A DNA stretch of 10,761 nt from positions 1-10,761 of the forward strand of contig JAPYQV010000052.1 of assembly GCA_029937205.1 (NCBI GenBank). The letters run 5' to 3'. Position numbers and translations under genes: made by a program. Below are positions 1-6,284 of the stretch, piece after piece. The notes below the pieces were generated by a model, which ran no database searches, was not told where the DNA came from, and saw nothing but the letters and a program-made list of their open reading frames with translations. Every line of letters starts with the position of its first letter. Positions within the stretch are counted from its first letter, which is position 1. Source of the DNA: Alphaproteobacteria bacterium. GTDB lineage: Bacteria > Pseudomonadota > Alphaproteobacteria > UBA828.

Positions 1-816
1 GGCTACGATCTCACCCGCCTGTTCGTCGGCTCGGAAGGGACGCTTGGCGTCATTACCGAAGTGACGCTTCGGCTGTATGGCATTCCGGAGGCGATTTCCG
101 CCGCAAAATGTTCCTTCTCTACGCTTGAAGGCGCGGTCAACACCGTCATCTTAACCATACAATCGGGCATTCCGGTGGCGCGCATGGAATTGCTCGACGA
201 TGTGCAGATGGCGGCCTGCATTAAATATTCCAAGCTCGATTACGCGCCCGACAACACCATCCTGTTCGAGTTTCACGGCACCGAGCGCGGCGTTGAGGAA
301 CAGGCCAAGATGGTCGGTGAGATCGCCGCCGATTTCGGCGGCTCAGATTTCCAATGGACCAAAACCACCGAGGAGCGCAACGCGCTGTGGCAGGCGCGCC
401 ATGACGTGCTCTATGCCTGCTTCGCCATGAAGCCGGGCTGCATGGTGTGGGCGACAGATGTTTGCGTGCCGATCTCGCGCTTGGCGGAGTGCCTGTTGGA
501 GACCAAGCGGGAAATCGACGAGAACAACTTATTGGCGCCGATTGTCAGCCATGCTGGCGACGGAAACTTTCATGTCGGATTCCTGCTCACGCCGGACGAT
601 GCGGACGAGCTCGCCCGCGCCAAGTCGGTGAACGACAATATGATCGCCCGCACGCTTGCCATGGGCGGCACCTGCACCGGCGAGCATGGCGTCGGCATTG
701 GCAAGATGGAATATATGGAAGCCGAGCACGGCGATTCGCTCGATGTGATGCGCCTGATAAAGCGCAGCATGGACCCGCAGAACCTGATGAATCCGGGCAA
801 GGTGCTGAAACTGTGA
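1..816 (+). CDS. FAD-linked 2-hydroxyacid dehydrogenase (D-lactate/glycolate oxidase GlcD-type), C-terminal part
   Basis: The reading frame is open from base 1, so the N-terminal part of the FAD-binding domain lies outside the window and 271 residues are visible. The first residues include GSEGTLGVIT, the end of the PCMH-type FAD-binding domain of the vanillyl-alcohol-oxidase fold. The C-terminal cap domain follows, with HAGDGNFH at visible residues 184-191 (metal/substrate-binding histidines in this family), GEHGVG at 227-232, and the closing DPQNLMNPGK. Enzymes of this family oxidise D-2-hydroxyacids such as D-lactate, glycolate or D-2-hydroxyglutarate to 2-oxoacids and pass electrons to cytochrome c, quinone or ETF. 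The exact substrate cannot be assigned. The stop TGA (814-816) overlaps the GTG start of the next gene, so the two are probably co-translated. The GlcE/GlcF partner subunits are not seen in this window. Confidence 0.9.
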   Translation, partial: GYDLTRLFVGSEGTLGVITEVTLRLYGIPEAISAAKCSFSTLEGAVNTVILTIQSGIPVARMELLDDVQMAACIKYSKLDYAPDNTILFEFHGTERGVEEQAKMVGEIAADFGGSDFQWTKTTEERNALWQARHDVLYACFAMKPGCMVWATDVCVPISRLAECLLETKREIDENNLLAPIVSHAGDGNFHVGFLLTPDDADELARAKSVNDNMIARTLAMGGTCTGEHGVGIGKMEYMEAEHGDSLDVMRLIKRSMDPQNLMNPGKVLKL

Positions 817-1670
817 GCGATGCCGCTGCCGTTCAGCCGCGCCGCAGTCTGATCTTCACACCGGGCAACCAGCCCGACATGTTCCCCAAGGCGCTTCGCA
901 CCGGTGCCGATATCGTCACCGTCGATCTCGAAGACGCCATCGCGCCGCAGCATAAGGATGAGGCGCGGGATAAAACCCTGGCGCTGTTCGCGGATTTGCC
1001 GGAGACCGGCGGCATCGAATGCATGGTGCGCATCAACACGATTCGCAGCGCCGACGGCCTCAAGGATCTGAGCGCCATCATCGCCGCCGACACGCCGCCC
1101 GCCGCGATCATGCTGCCCAAGGTCAAATCGGCCGAGGAAATCGAACTGCTCGACGAGCTCCTGATCGACAGCTGCCAGCATATCCGCTTTCACGTCATCA
1201 TCGAGACCAATGACGGGCTCGACCGTTGCTACGACATCGCCAAATCCAGCGCGCGCATCGATTCGCTGCTCTTTGGCGCGGTGGATATGGCGGCGGAACT
1301 CCGCGTCGAGCCGGTCTGGGAGCCTCTGTTCCGGGCGCGCTCGCAACTGGTACATGCGGCGGCCGGTGCCGGTGTGGATTTGATCGACGTGCCGTTCCTC
1401 GATCTCGAGGACATGGCCGGCCTGAAAGAAGAGGCCGAGCGCTCAGCCGCGCTGGGGTTTACCGGCAAGGGCGCCATCCACCCCAAGCAAATCGCCACCC
1501 TGAACGAGGCGTTCAGCCCGACCGAGGCACAAATCGATTACGCGCGGCGCGTCATCCAGGCCTTCGAGGAGGGCGATTCAGGCCTCGTCCTGATCGACAA
1601 CAAGTTGATCGAAAAGCCGGTGCTGCGCTCCATGTACCGCATCCTCGCGGTGGCCGAGGCGGCTAAATAG
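813..1670 (+). CDS. CitE/HpcH-type CoA ester lyase (HpcH/HpaI aldolase superfamily)
   Basis: This 285-residue protein has the usual length of CitE-like/malyl-CoA lyase-related enzymes, which cleave or form C-C bonds in 3-hydroxyacyl-CoA thioesters such as malyl-CoA, methylmalyl-CoA or citramalyl-CoA. Visible marks are RRSLIFTPG at 10-18, DLEDAI at 38-43, Arg73 (substrate carboxylate/CoA), LPK at 101-103, Glu131 and Asp158 in GAVDMAAEL (Mg ligands), and GF.GK..IHP.Q near residue 220. The GTG at 813 is chosen because homology begins just after it, AAGG lies 10 nt upstream (799-802), and it overlaps the preceding TGA as GTGA. The frame stays open further upstream, but that stretch lies inside the previous gene. 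It probably forms an operon with the upstream oxidase. Whether it works on a 2-hydroxyacid-derived CoA ester is inference. Confidence 0.9.
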   Translation: MSDAAAVQPRRSLIFTPGNQPDMFPKALRTGADIVTVDLEDAIAPQHKDEARDKTLALFADLPETGGIECMVRINTIRSADGLKDLSAIIAADTPPAAIMLPKVKSAEEIELLDELLIDSCQHIRFHVIIETNDGLDRCYDIAKSSARIDSLLFGAVDMAAELRVEPVWEPLFRARSQLVHAAAGAGVDLIDVPFLDLEDMAGLKEEAERSAALGFTGKGAIHPKQIATLNEAFSPTEAQIDYARRVIQAFEEGDSGLVLIDNKLIEKPVLRSMYRILAVAEAAK

Positions 1671-1772
1671 TTTTGGGGACCCTCAAACGCCGGGCGCGCG
1701 CATCCGCGCGCTTGGCTCCCTCGTATTAACTCGGGCGCGCAGTCGCGCTTGCCGGAATGCAAAGGGCATTCC
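1671..1772 (+). repeat. Structured intergenic repeat, copy A
   Basis: This begins directly after the TAG stop of the lyase gene. It shares conserved blocks with 8676-8797: CCCTCAAACGCCGGGCG (1680-1696) and CCTCGTATTAACTCGGGCGCG (about 1719-1739), then CGCTTGCC (1746-1753). Three stem-loops are visible. Stem 1 is GCGCGCG/CGCGCGC (1694-1700 with 1705-1711, loop CATC). Stem 2 is GCGC/GCGC (1737-1740 with 1745-1748). Stem 3 is GGAATGC/GCATTCC (1754-1760 with 1766-1772, loop AAAGG). No T-run follows any stem, so it is not a textbook intrinsic terminator. It may be a REP/RIME-like non-autonomous element. The family name is unknown to me. Confidence 0.75.
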
Positions 1773-1785
1773 TGGGAGGTGCCTC

Positions 1786-1816
1786 TATTAATTATGGGGA
1801 CAGGTTTATTAATTAT
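1786..1816. repeat. AT-rich 10-bp direct repeat flanking GGGGACAGG
   Basis: TATTAATTAT occurs at 1786-1795 and again at 1807-1816, exactly 21 bp apart (about two helical turns), separated by GGGGACAGGTT. The block is strikingly AT-rich against its surroundings. It includes the TAA stop (1815-1813 on the minus strand) of the VWA gene. ATTAAT within each unit is self-complementary, so the unit reads almost the same on both strands. Similar short motifs sit near REP-associated transposases in some genomes. That link is from memory and weak. No transposase is present here. Confidence 0.5.
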
Positions 1817-2994
1817 TTGCTGAGTTCGCGCATGGCGGTGTCGAGGCCGTCGAGGGTGAGGGGATACATGCGGTTGTCGAGCAATTCCTGGATCATGCCG
1901 ATCGACTGACTGCTCGGCCAAGCGCGCTGGCGCAGCGGGTTGAGCCAGACGGCTTTGGGGAAGGCATTCAGCAGGCGGCGGAACCAAATCTCGCCGGTCT
2001 CCTCGTTGTAATGCTCCACCCCGGCGCCGGGATAGACGATCTCATAGGGGCTCATATGGGCGTCGCCGATGAACACCACCTTATACTCGGAATTGTGGCT
2101 GTTGATGAGCTCCCAGGTCGGTATCTGCTCGGTGCGCCGGCGCCGGTTGTTGCGCCAGACATTCTCATAAAGACAATTGTGAAAATAAAAATATTCGAGA
2201 TGTTTGAATTCGCTCTGGGCGGCTGAGAAAAGCTGCTCGCAGCGCTTCACATGGGCGTCCATCGAGCCGCCGACATCAAGCAGCAGCAACACTTTGGCCG
2301 CGTTATGGCGCTCGGCCACCATGCGGAGATCGAGCCAGCCGCCATTCTTCGCTGTCGATTGGATGGTATCGTCTATATCAAGCTCATCGAGCGCGCCCTC
2401 GCGGGCGAAACGGCGCAGACGTCGCAGCGCAATCTTCATGCCGCGCGTGCCGAGCTCCACGTCGCCGTCGAGGTCGCGGAATTCGCGCTTGTCCCAAACC
2501 TTGACCGCGCGGCCATGGCGGCTTTCGTGCTGGCCGATACGCACCCCTTCCGGATTGTAACCGAAGGCGCCGAACGGCGAGGTGCCGGCGGTGCCGATCC
2601 ATTTGCTGCCGCCCTGGTGGCGCTTTTCCTGTTCGTCCATGCGCTCGCGCAGCGTCTCCATGAGTTTTTCCCAGCCGCCGAGCGCCTCGATCTTGGCCAT
2701 TTCCTCTTCGCTCAAATTGAGCTCGGCCAGGCGCTTCAGCCATTCCTCCGGAATCTCCACTTCTTCATCATCCACCGCGATGCGCTCCAGCCCCTTGAAG
2801 ACATGGCCGAACACCTGATCGAAGCGGTCCAGGTAGCGCTCGTCCTTGATCAACAGCGTGCGCGATAAAAAGTAGAATTCGTTGACGCTGTAATTGGCCA
2901 GGCCCTTATCCATTGCCGCCATCAGGTCGAGATATTCCGGCAGCGACACCGGTACCTGCACCCGTTTCAATTCGCGGAAGAGATTCTGGAACAA
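1813..2994 (-). CDS. VWA-domain protein of the CoxE type (COG3825-like)
   Basis: The 393-residue protein has a helical N-terminal half (RVQVPVSLPEYLDLM near residue 11, acidic stretch around 75-120) and a C-terminal von Willebrand A domain. The MIDAS motif reads LLLLDVGGSM (236-245): DxGxS rather than the canonical DxSxS, as I recall for this subfamily. A second conserved aspartate occurs in VFIGDAHMSP (308-316). CoxE-type proteins work with a MoxR ATPase as a maturation/chaperone pair; in CO dehydrogenase clusters CoxD/CoxE help build the metal site. The client here is unknown. A start at TTG 2994 is preferred: it lies 12 nt after the ATPase stop codon, has GAGG (3006-3003) 8 nt upstream, and gives the expected family N-terminus. 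The frame is open to an ATG at 3057, but that would add 21 low-complexity residues inside the ATPase gene. It is translated downstream of the ATPase as an operon. Confidence 0.88.
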   Translation of the reverse strand: MFQNLFRELKRVQVPVSLPEYLDLMAAMDKGLANYSVNEFYFLSRTLLIKDERYLDRFDQVFGHVFKGLERIAVDDEEVEIPEEWLKRLAELNLSEEEMAKIEALGGWEKLMETLRERMDEQEKRHQGGSKWIGTAGTSPFGAFGYNPEGVRIGQHESRHGRAVKVWDKREFRDLDGDVELGTRGMKIALRRLRRFAREGALDELDIDDTIQSTAKNGGWLDLRMVAERHNAAKVLLLLDVGGSMDAHVKRCEQLFSAAQSEFKHLEYFYFHNCLYENVWRNNRRRRTEQIPTWELINSHNSEYKVVFIGDAHMSPYEIVYPGAGVEHYNEETGEIWFRRLLNAFPKAVWLNPLRQRAWPSSQSIGMIQELLDNRMYPLTLDGLDTAMRELSK

Positions 2995-3002
2995 GGCGGT
3001 TG

Positions 3003-3006
3003 CCTC
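3003..3006 (-). promoter_or_regulatory. Ribosome binding site deciding the TTG start of the VWA gene
   Basis: GAGG on the minus strand lies 8 nt before TTG at 2994-2992 and overlaps the TGA stop (3007-3005) of the ATPase gene (TGAGG). This arrangement suggests termination-reinitiation coupling of the two proteins. Confidence 0.6.
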
Positions 3007-3850
3007 AGCGTTGTTCGCGCCGGTTGAGGAAGGCGAGGCGCTCAAACAGCTGCACATCCTGCTCCGATTTTAACAGCGCGCCATAGAGCGGCGGAATCAG
3101 TTGCGAGGATGTCGTGGCGCGTAAATCCTCCGGCGTTATGTCTTCGGCCATGAGCAGCTTCAGCCAGTCGAGCAATTCGGACGTCGACGGCTTCTTCTTG
3201 ATCCCCGGCGCCTCGCGGATATCGTAAAACAGACCCAACGCCGCACTCACCAGGCGTTTCTTGATATCGGGGTAATGCACATCGATGATGCGCTCCATGG
3301 TGTCGCGCTCGGGAAAGCGGATGTAATGGAAAAAGCAGCGCCGGAGAAAGGCGTCCGGTAGCTCTTTTTCATTATTGGAGGTAATCAGGATAATCGGCCG
3401 GTGGACCGCTTTGACGGTTTCTTTGGTCTCGTAGACGTAAAATTCCATGCGGTCGATTTCGAGCAGCAGATCGTTGGGAAATTCGATATCCGCCTTGTCG
3501 ATCTCGTCGATCAGCAGAACCGGGCGTTTTTCCGAAACAAACGCCTCCCACAATTTCCCCGGCACAATGTAGTTGGCGATATTTTTTACCCGTTCGTCGC
3601 CAAGCTGGCCGTCGCGAAGACGCGCCACCGCATCATATTCGTAGAGGCCGTGCTGCGCCTTGGTGGTGGATTTCACATGCCATTCAATCAGCGGCGTCCC
3701 GAGCGCCTCGGCGATCTCGGCGGCCAGAACCGTTTTGCCGGTGCCGGGCTCGCCCTTGACCAGGAGCGGCCGCTGCAATGTTATGGCGGCATTGACGCCG
3801 GCATTTAATTCTTCCGTCGTGACGTAAGATTTGGTTCCCTCGAATCGCAA
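3005..3850 (-). CDS. MoxR-type AAA+ ATPase (CoxD-like)
   Basis: The 281-residue protein has the standard length of the short MoxR-family ATPases. Visible motifs are Walker A GEPGTGKT (33-40), Walker B VLLIDEID (111-118), sensor-1 ILITSNNEKELP with Asn159, and an arginine-finger candidate in FLRRC (R170/R171). MoxR ATPases act as cytoplasmic chaperones that remodel or activate metalloenzymes, generally with a VWA partner, which is encoded immediately downstream. A start at TTG 3850 is chosen because AGGAGA sits 6 nt upstream and the family N-terminus (RFEGTKSYV) begins there. The frame is open far upstream, but that part runs antisense through the divergent flavoprotein gene and has no family similarity. 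The gene is transcribed divergently from the flavoprotein gene across a 60-bp gap. A link to the molybdenum hydroxylase near the right edge is possible but unproven. Confidence 0.92.
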   Translation of the reverse strand: MRFEGTKSYVTTEELNAGVNAAITLQRPLLVKGEPGTGKTVLAAEIAEALGTPLIEWHVKSTTKAQHGLYEYDAVARLRDGQLGDERVKNIANYIVPGKLWEAFVSEKRPVLLIDEIDKADIEFPNDLLLEIDRMEFYVYETKETVKAVHRPIILITSNNEKELPDAFLRRCFFHYIRFPERDTMERIIDVHYPDIKKRLVSAALGLFYDIREAPGIKKKPSTSELLDWLKLLMAEDITPEDLRATTSSQLIPPLYGALLKSEQDVQLFERLAFLNRREQR

Positions 3851-3910
3851 GGTAATTCTCCTATGATGCGGTTTTGCGGTGCAGCATAGGGTTGGTGAAG
3901 GTCGATAACA
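3851..3910. promoter_or_regulatory. Divergent promoter region with imperfect dyad (operator candidate)
   Basis: This is the only non-coding DNA between the MoxR gene and the flavoprotein gene, so promoters for both directions should lie in or near it. It carries an inverted repeat: CCTATGATGC (3860-3869) and GCAGCATAGG (3881-3890), 10-nt arms with one mismatch and an 11-nt spacer, centred at 3875. Inside it TGCGGT is directly repeated (3867-3872 and 3875-3880). I see no convincing -35/-10 pair. It could be an operator for a dimeric regulator or an RNA hairpin. No regulator gene lies in the window. Confidence 0.5.
3857..3862 (-). promoter_or_regulatory. Ribosome binding site deciding the TTG start of the MoxR gene
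   Basis: AGGAGA on the minus strand lies 6 nt upstream of the TTG at 3850-3848. No ATG or GTG in this frame has a comparable site and agrees with the family N-terminus. The site overlaps the left arm of the dyad at 3860-3890. Confidence 0.65.
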
Positions 3911-5293
3911 ATGTGTGTGAGCCCCGCCCACGGTGAAGCGTTCGAGACCGAAGTTCCGGTGGCGATCATCGGTGGTGGCGCGTGTGGCCTGACGGCAGCG
4001 CTGACACTGCGCGATGCCGGGATCGCCGCGCTCATCTTGGAGCAGGACGCGGCCCCGGCAGGCTCTACCACGCTTTCCTCCGGCTTTATTCCGGCCTGCA
4101 ACACGCGCTGGCAGCGGGCGCGTGACGTACAAGACGATGTGGCGCTGATGGCCGGCGATATTCAAGCCAAAGCCAAGCAGCTGGCCGATCCCGCTATTGT
4201 CGACCTGTGCTGCCAAATGTCAGGGCCGACCCTGGAATGGCTCGCCGAGCGCCATGCCATCCCGTTCGTCCTGGTCGAAGGGTTTCTCTATACCGGCCAG
4301 CGGCGGGCGCGCATGCACGCCATGCCGGAGCGCACCGGTGCCGCCCTGATGGCGCGCCTGTTGGCGGCAGCCGAGGCGGCGGAGGTCGATATCTTGTGCG
4401 GCGCCGAGGTGGTCGAGCTGTTCGCCGACGGCGATGGCCGCATCTCGGGCGTCGGCTACACCCGTCCGGATGGTAGCGCGGAGCGCGTCGGTTGCCAGGC
4501 GTTAGTGCTGGCCTGCAACGGCTTCGGCGGCAATGCGGAGATGGTGCGCCGCCACATTCCGGAAATATCATCGGCGGACTATTTCGGCCATGCCGGCAAT
4601 CGCGGTCATGCCATCCGCTGGGGCGAAGCGCTTGGTGTCGAGATCAGGCATCTCGGCGCCTATCAGGGCCACGCCTCGGTGGCGGTGCCGCACGGCATTC
4701 TCATTACCTGGGCGGTGATGCGCGAAGGTGGCATTCAAGTGAATTCGGAAGGCGAACGCTTCGCCGATGAAAGCCGGGGCTATTCGGAGCATGCCGTCGA
4801 TGTGCTGCGCCAGCCCGGCGGCGAGGTGTGGAATATCTATGACGGTCGAATCCATACGCTGGCTCTGGATTTCGAGGATTATCGCCAGGCGGAAGCGGCC
4901 GGCGCTGTTAAGCAGGCCGAACGCGAGGCAGCGCTTGCCGTCGCTCTTGGCTTGCCCGAGGCAGCCCTCAGCGCCACCTTGAGCGAAGTGCGAAGCACGG
5001 CAAGGGACCCGTTTGGACGGGATTTTTCCGGCATACCGGCGCTGGCGCCGCCCTATTATGCGGTCAAGGTCGGCGCCGCTTTGTTTCATACCCAGGGCGG
5101 GCTCGCCATCGACACCTCCGCCCGGGTGCTGCGCCAGGGTGGCGGCCGGCTGCCCAATCTCTTTGCCGGCGGCGGCGCTGCTTGCGGTGTCTCCGGTCCC
5201 GAGGTATGGGGTTACTCCTCCGGCAATGGCCTGTTGACGGCGGTCATGCTGGGGCGCGTTGCCGGCGAAAGCGCGGCTGCGCTGGTATCCTGA
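3911..5293 (+). CDS. FAD-dependent dehydrogenase, fumarate reductase/succinate dehydrogenase flavoprotein-like
   Basis: The 460-residue protein belongs to the FAD_binding_2 superfamily. It has an N-terminal Rossmann motif GGGACG (21-26), an acidic residue at the end of the second strand (LILEQD), LVLACNGFGGN before the capping domain, and a C-terminal FAD-contact block NLFAGGGAACGVSGPEVWGYSSGNGLL. GERFADESRG and LFHTQGG align by eye with segments bearing the proton-donor arginine and a substrate-binding histidine in soluble fumarate reductases. The second carboxylate-binding arginine expected after the GGG block is not evident, so the substrate is probably not fumarate. Relatives include 3-ketosteroid dehydrogenases and tricarballylate dehydrogenase. 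There is no signal peptide or haem-binding CXXCH motif, so a cytoplasmic enzyme is likely. The ATG at 3911 has GAAGG about 9 nt upstream. It is the first gene of a plus-strand operon. Confidence 0.87.
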   Translation: MCVSPAHGEAFETEVPVAIIGGGACGLTAALTLRDAGIAALILEQDAAPAGSTTLSSGFIPACNTRWQRARDVQDDVALMAGDIQAKAKQLADPAIVDLCCQMSGPTLEWLAERHAIPFVLVEGFLYTGQRRARMHAMPERTGAALMARLLAAAEAAEVDILCGAEVVELFADGDGRISGVGYTRPDGSAERVGCQALVLACNGFGGNAEMVRRHIPEISSADYFGHAGNRGHAIRWGEALGVEIRHLGAYQGHASVAVPHGILITWAVMREGGIQVNSEGERFADESRGYSEHAVDVLRQPGGEVWNIYDGRIHTLALDFEDYRQAEAAGAVKQAEREAALAVALGLPEAALSATLSEVRSTARDPFGRDFSGIPALAPPYYAVKVGAALFHTQGGLAIDTSARVLRQGGGRLPNLFAGGGAACGVSGPEVWGYSSGNGLLTAVMLGRVAGESAAALVS

Positions 5294-5321
5294 TTTCTCA
5301 ACATTCACGCGAGAGATAGTT

Positions 5322-6278
5322 ATGAATTTGGTCAAACCGGAGGCGGTCGAGCGCGTCGCCATTCTCGGTGCCGGTACGATCGGCGCGTCCTGGGCGGCGC
5401 ATTTTCTTAGCCATGGTATGGCCGTCAATATTTGGGACCCGGCGCCCGGATTTCAAGCGCGCGTCCGCGCGTTTATCGCTTCGGCTTGGCCGGCGCTGCG
5501 CCGGCTGGGCGCGCCCGAAGCCATCGATGAAAGCCGCATGGCGTTTTTCGACGATCCGGCGCAAGCGGTCCGCACCTGCCAGTTCGTGCAGGAAAGCGGA
5601 CCGGAAAATACCGAGATCAAGATCGAGCTTTACAGCCGCCTCGACGACGCACTGCCCGACGACGTGGTGATGGCGTCGAGCTCTTCCGGCCTGTTGATCA
5701 GCGAACTTCAGGCCGGGCGTAAGGGCGCCGAACGCTACATCATCGGCCATCCCTTCAACCCGCCCCATCTCGTGCCCCTGGTCGAAGTGGTGGGCGGGAA
5801 GGAAACCGCCGCGGCCGCAGTCGATTGGGCGCTCGAATTTTATAATGGCTGCGGCAAGAAGGCGATCCGCATCAACCGCGAAGTGCCCGGCCACCTTGCC
5901 AACCGTCTGCAGGCGGCGATGTGGCGCGAGGCGGTGCATCTGGTCGATACAGGTGTGGCCAGCGTCGAGGATGTCGACATCGCTGTTTCCTACGGTCCCG
6001 GTTTGCGTTGGGCACTGATGGGGCCGAACCTCATTCTCCATTTGGCCGGCGGCGACGGTGGCGTCCGCCACGCTATCGAGCATTTCGGCCCGGCGCTCGA
6101 ATCCTGGTGGGCCGATCTCGGCAAGGAACCGAGAATTTCTGAAGCGGCGGCGGATAAATTGATCGCCGGTGTTGAGGCCGAGGCGGCGGGGCGCTCGCTC
6201 GAAGATTTGACCCGGGAGCGCGATCAATTGTTGATTTCGCTGTTGGAAATGCTGGCGCGCGAACGCGGCAAGGCCTGA
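5322..6278 (+). CDS. NAD-dependent 3-hydroxyacyl-CoA dehydrogenase-family protein, carnitine 3-dehydrogenase-like
   Basis: The 318-residue protein has the length of the short beta-hydroxyacid/acyl-CoA dehydrogenases. It shows the NAD-binding motif GAGTIG (16-21), Asp39 after the second strand (NAD preference), the catalytic serine region SSSSG (119-123), GHPFNPPHLVPLVEVVGG with His143 and Glu155, and Asn194 in VPGHLANRL. The C-terminal half (GLRWALMGPNLILHLAGGDGG and a FGPALE block) resembles what I remember of L-carnitine 3-dehydrogenase (LcdH) more than fatty-acid beta-oxidation enzymes. A non-CoA or small 3-hydroxy acid substrate is therefore plausible. The other usual carnitine genes, such as a thioesterase or beta-keto acid cleavage enzyme, are not seen. 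The ATG at 5322 has GAGAGA 5 nt upstream. It lies 28 bp after the flavoprotein and 6 bp before the next gene. Confidence 0.88.
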   Translation: MNLVKPEAVERVAILGAGTIGASWAAHFLSHGMAVNIWDPAPGFQARVRAFIASAWPALRRLGAPEAIDESRMAFFDDPAQAVRTCQFVQESGPENTEIKIELYSRLDDALPDDVVMASSSSGLLISELQAGRKGAERYIIGHPFNPPHLVPLVEVVGGKETAAAAVDWALEFYNGCGKKAIRINREVPGHLANRLQAAMWREAVHLVDTGVASVEDVDIAVSYGPGLRWALMGPNLILHLAGGDGGVRHAIEHFGPALESWWADLGKEPRISEAAADKLIAGVEAEAAGRSLEDLTRERDQLLISLLEMLARERGKA

Positions 6279-6284
6279 TCCGCC

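Noticed and set aside
447..812. N-terminal extension of the CitE-type lyase
   Set aside because: The frame is open, but this part lies out of frame within the oxidase gene and carries no family similarity; the GTG at 813 fits.
570..1355. 261-codon minus-strand open frame across the oxidase and lyase genes
   Set aside because: It spans two well-supported plus-strand genes and shows no recognisable domain.
1754..1772. Canonical Rho-independent terminator after the lyase gene
   Set aside because: The 7-bp hairpin is followed by TGGGAGGTG rather than a T-run, on either strand.
2251..2868. 205-codon plus-strand open frame inside the VWA gene
   Set aside because: It is antisense to the VWA gene and has no plausible ribosome binding site or motif.
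3851..4216. N-terminal extension of the MoxR ATPase
   Set aside because: It would run antisense through the flavoprotein gene. The TTG at 3850 has AGGAGA at ideal spacing and matches the family start.
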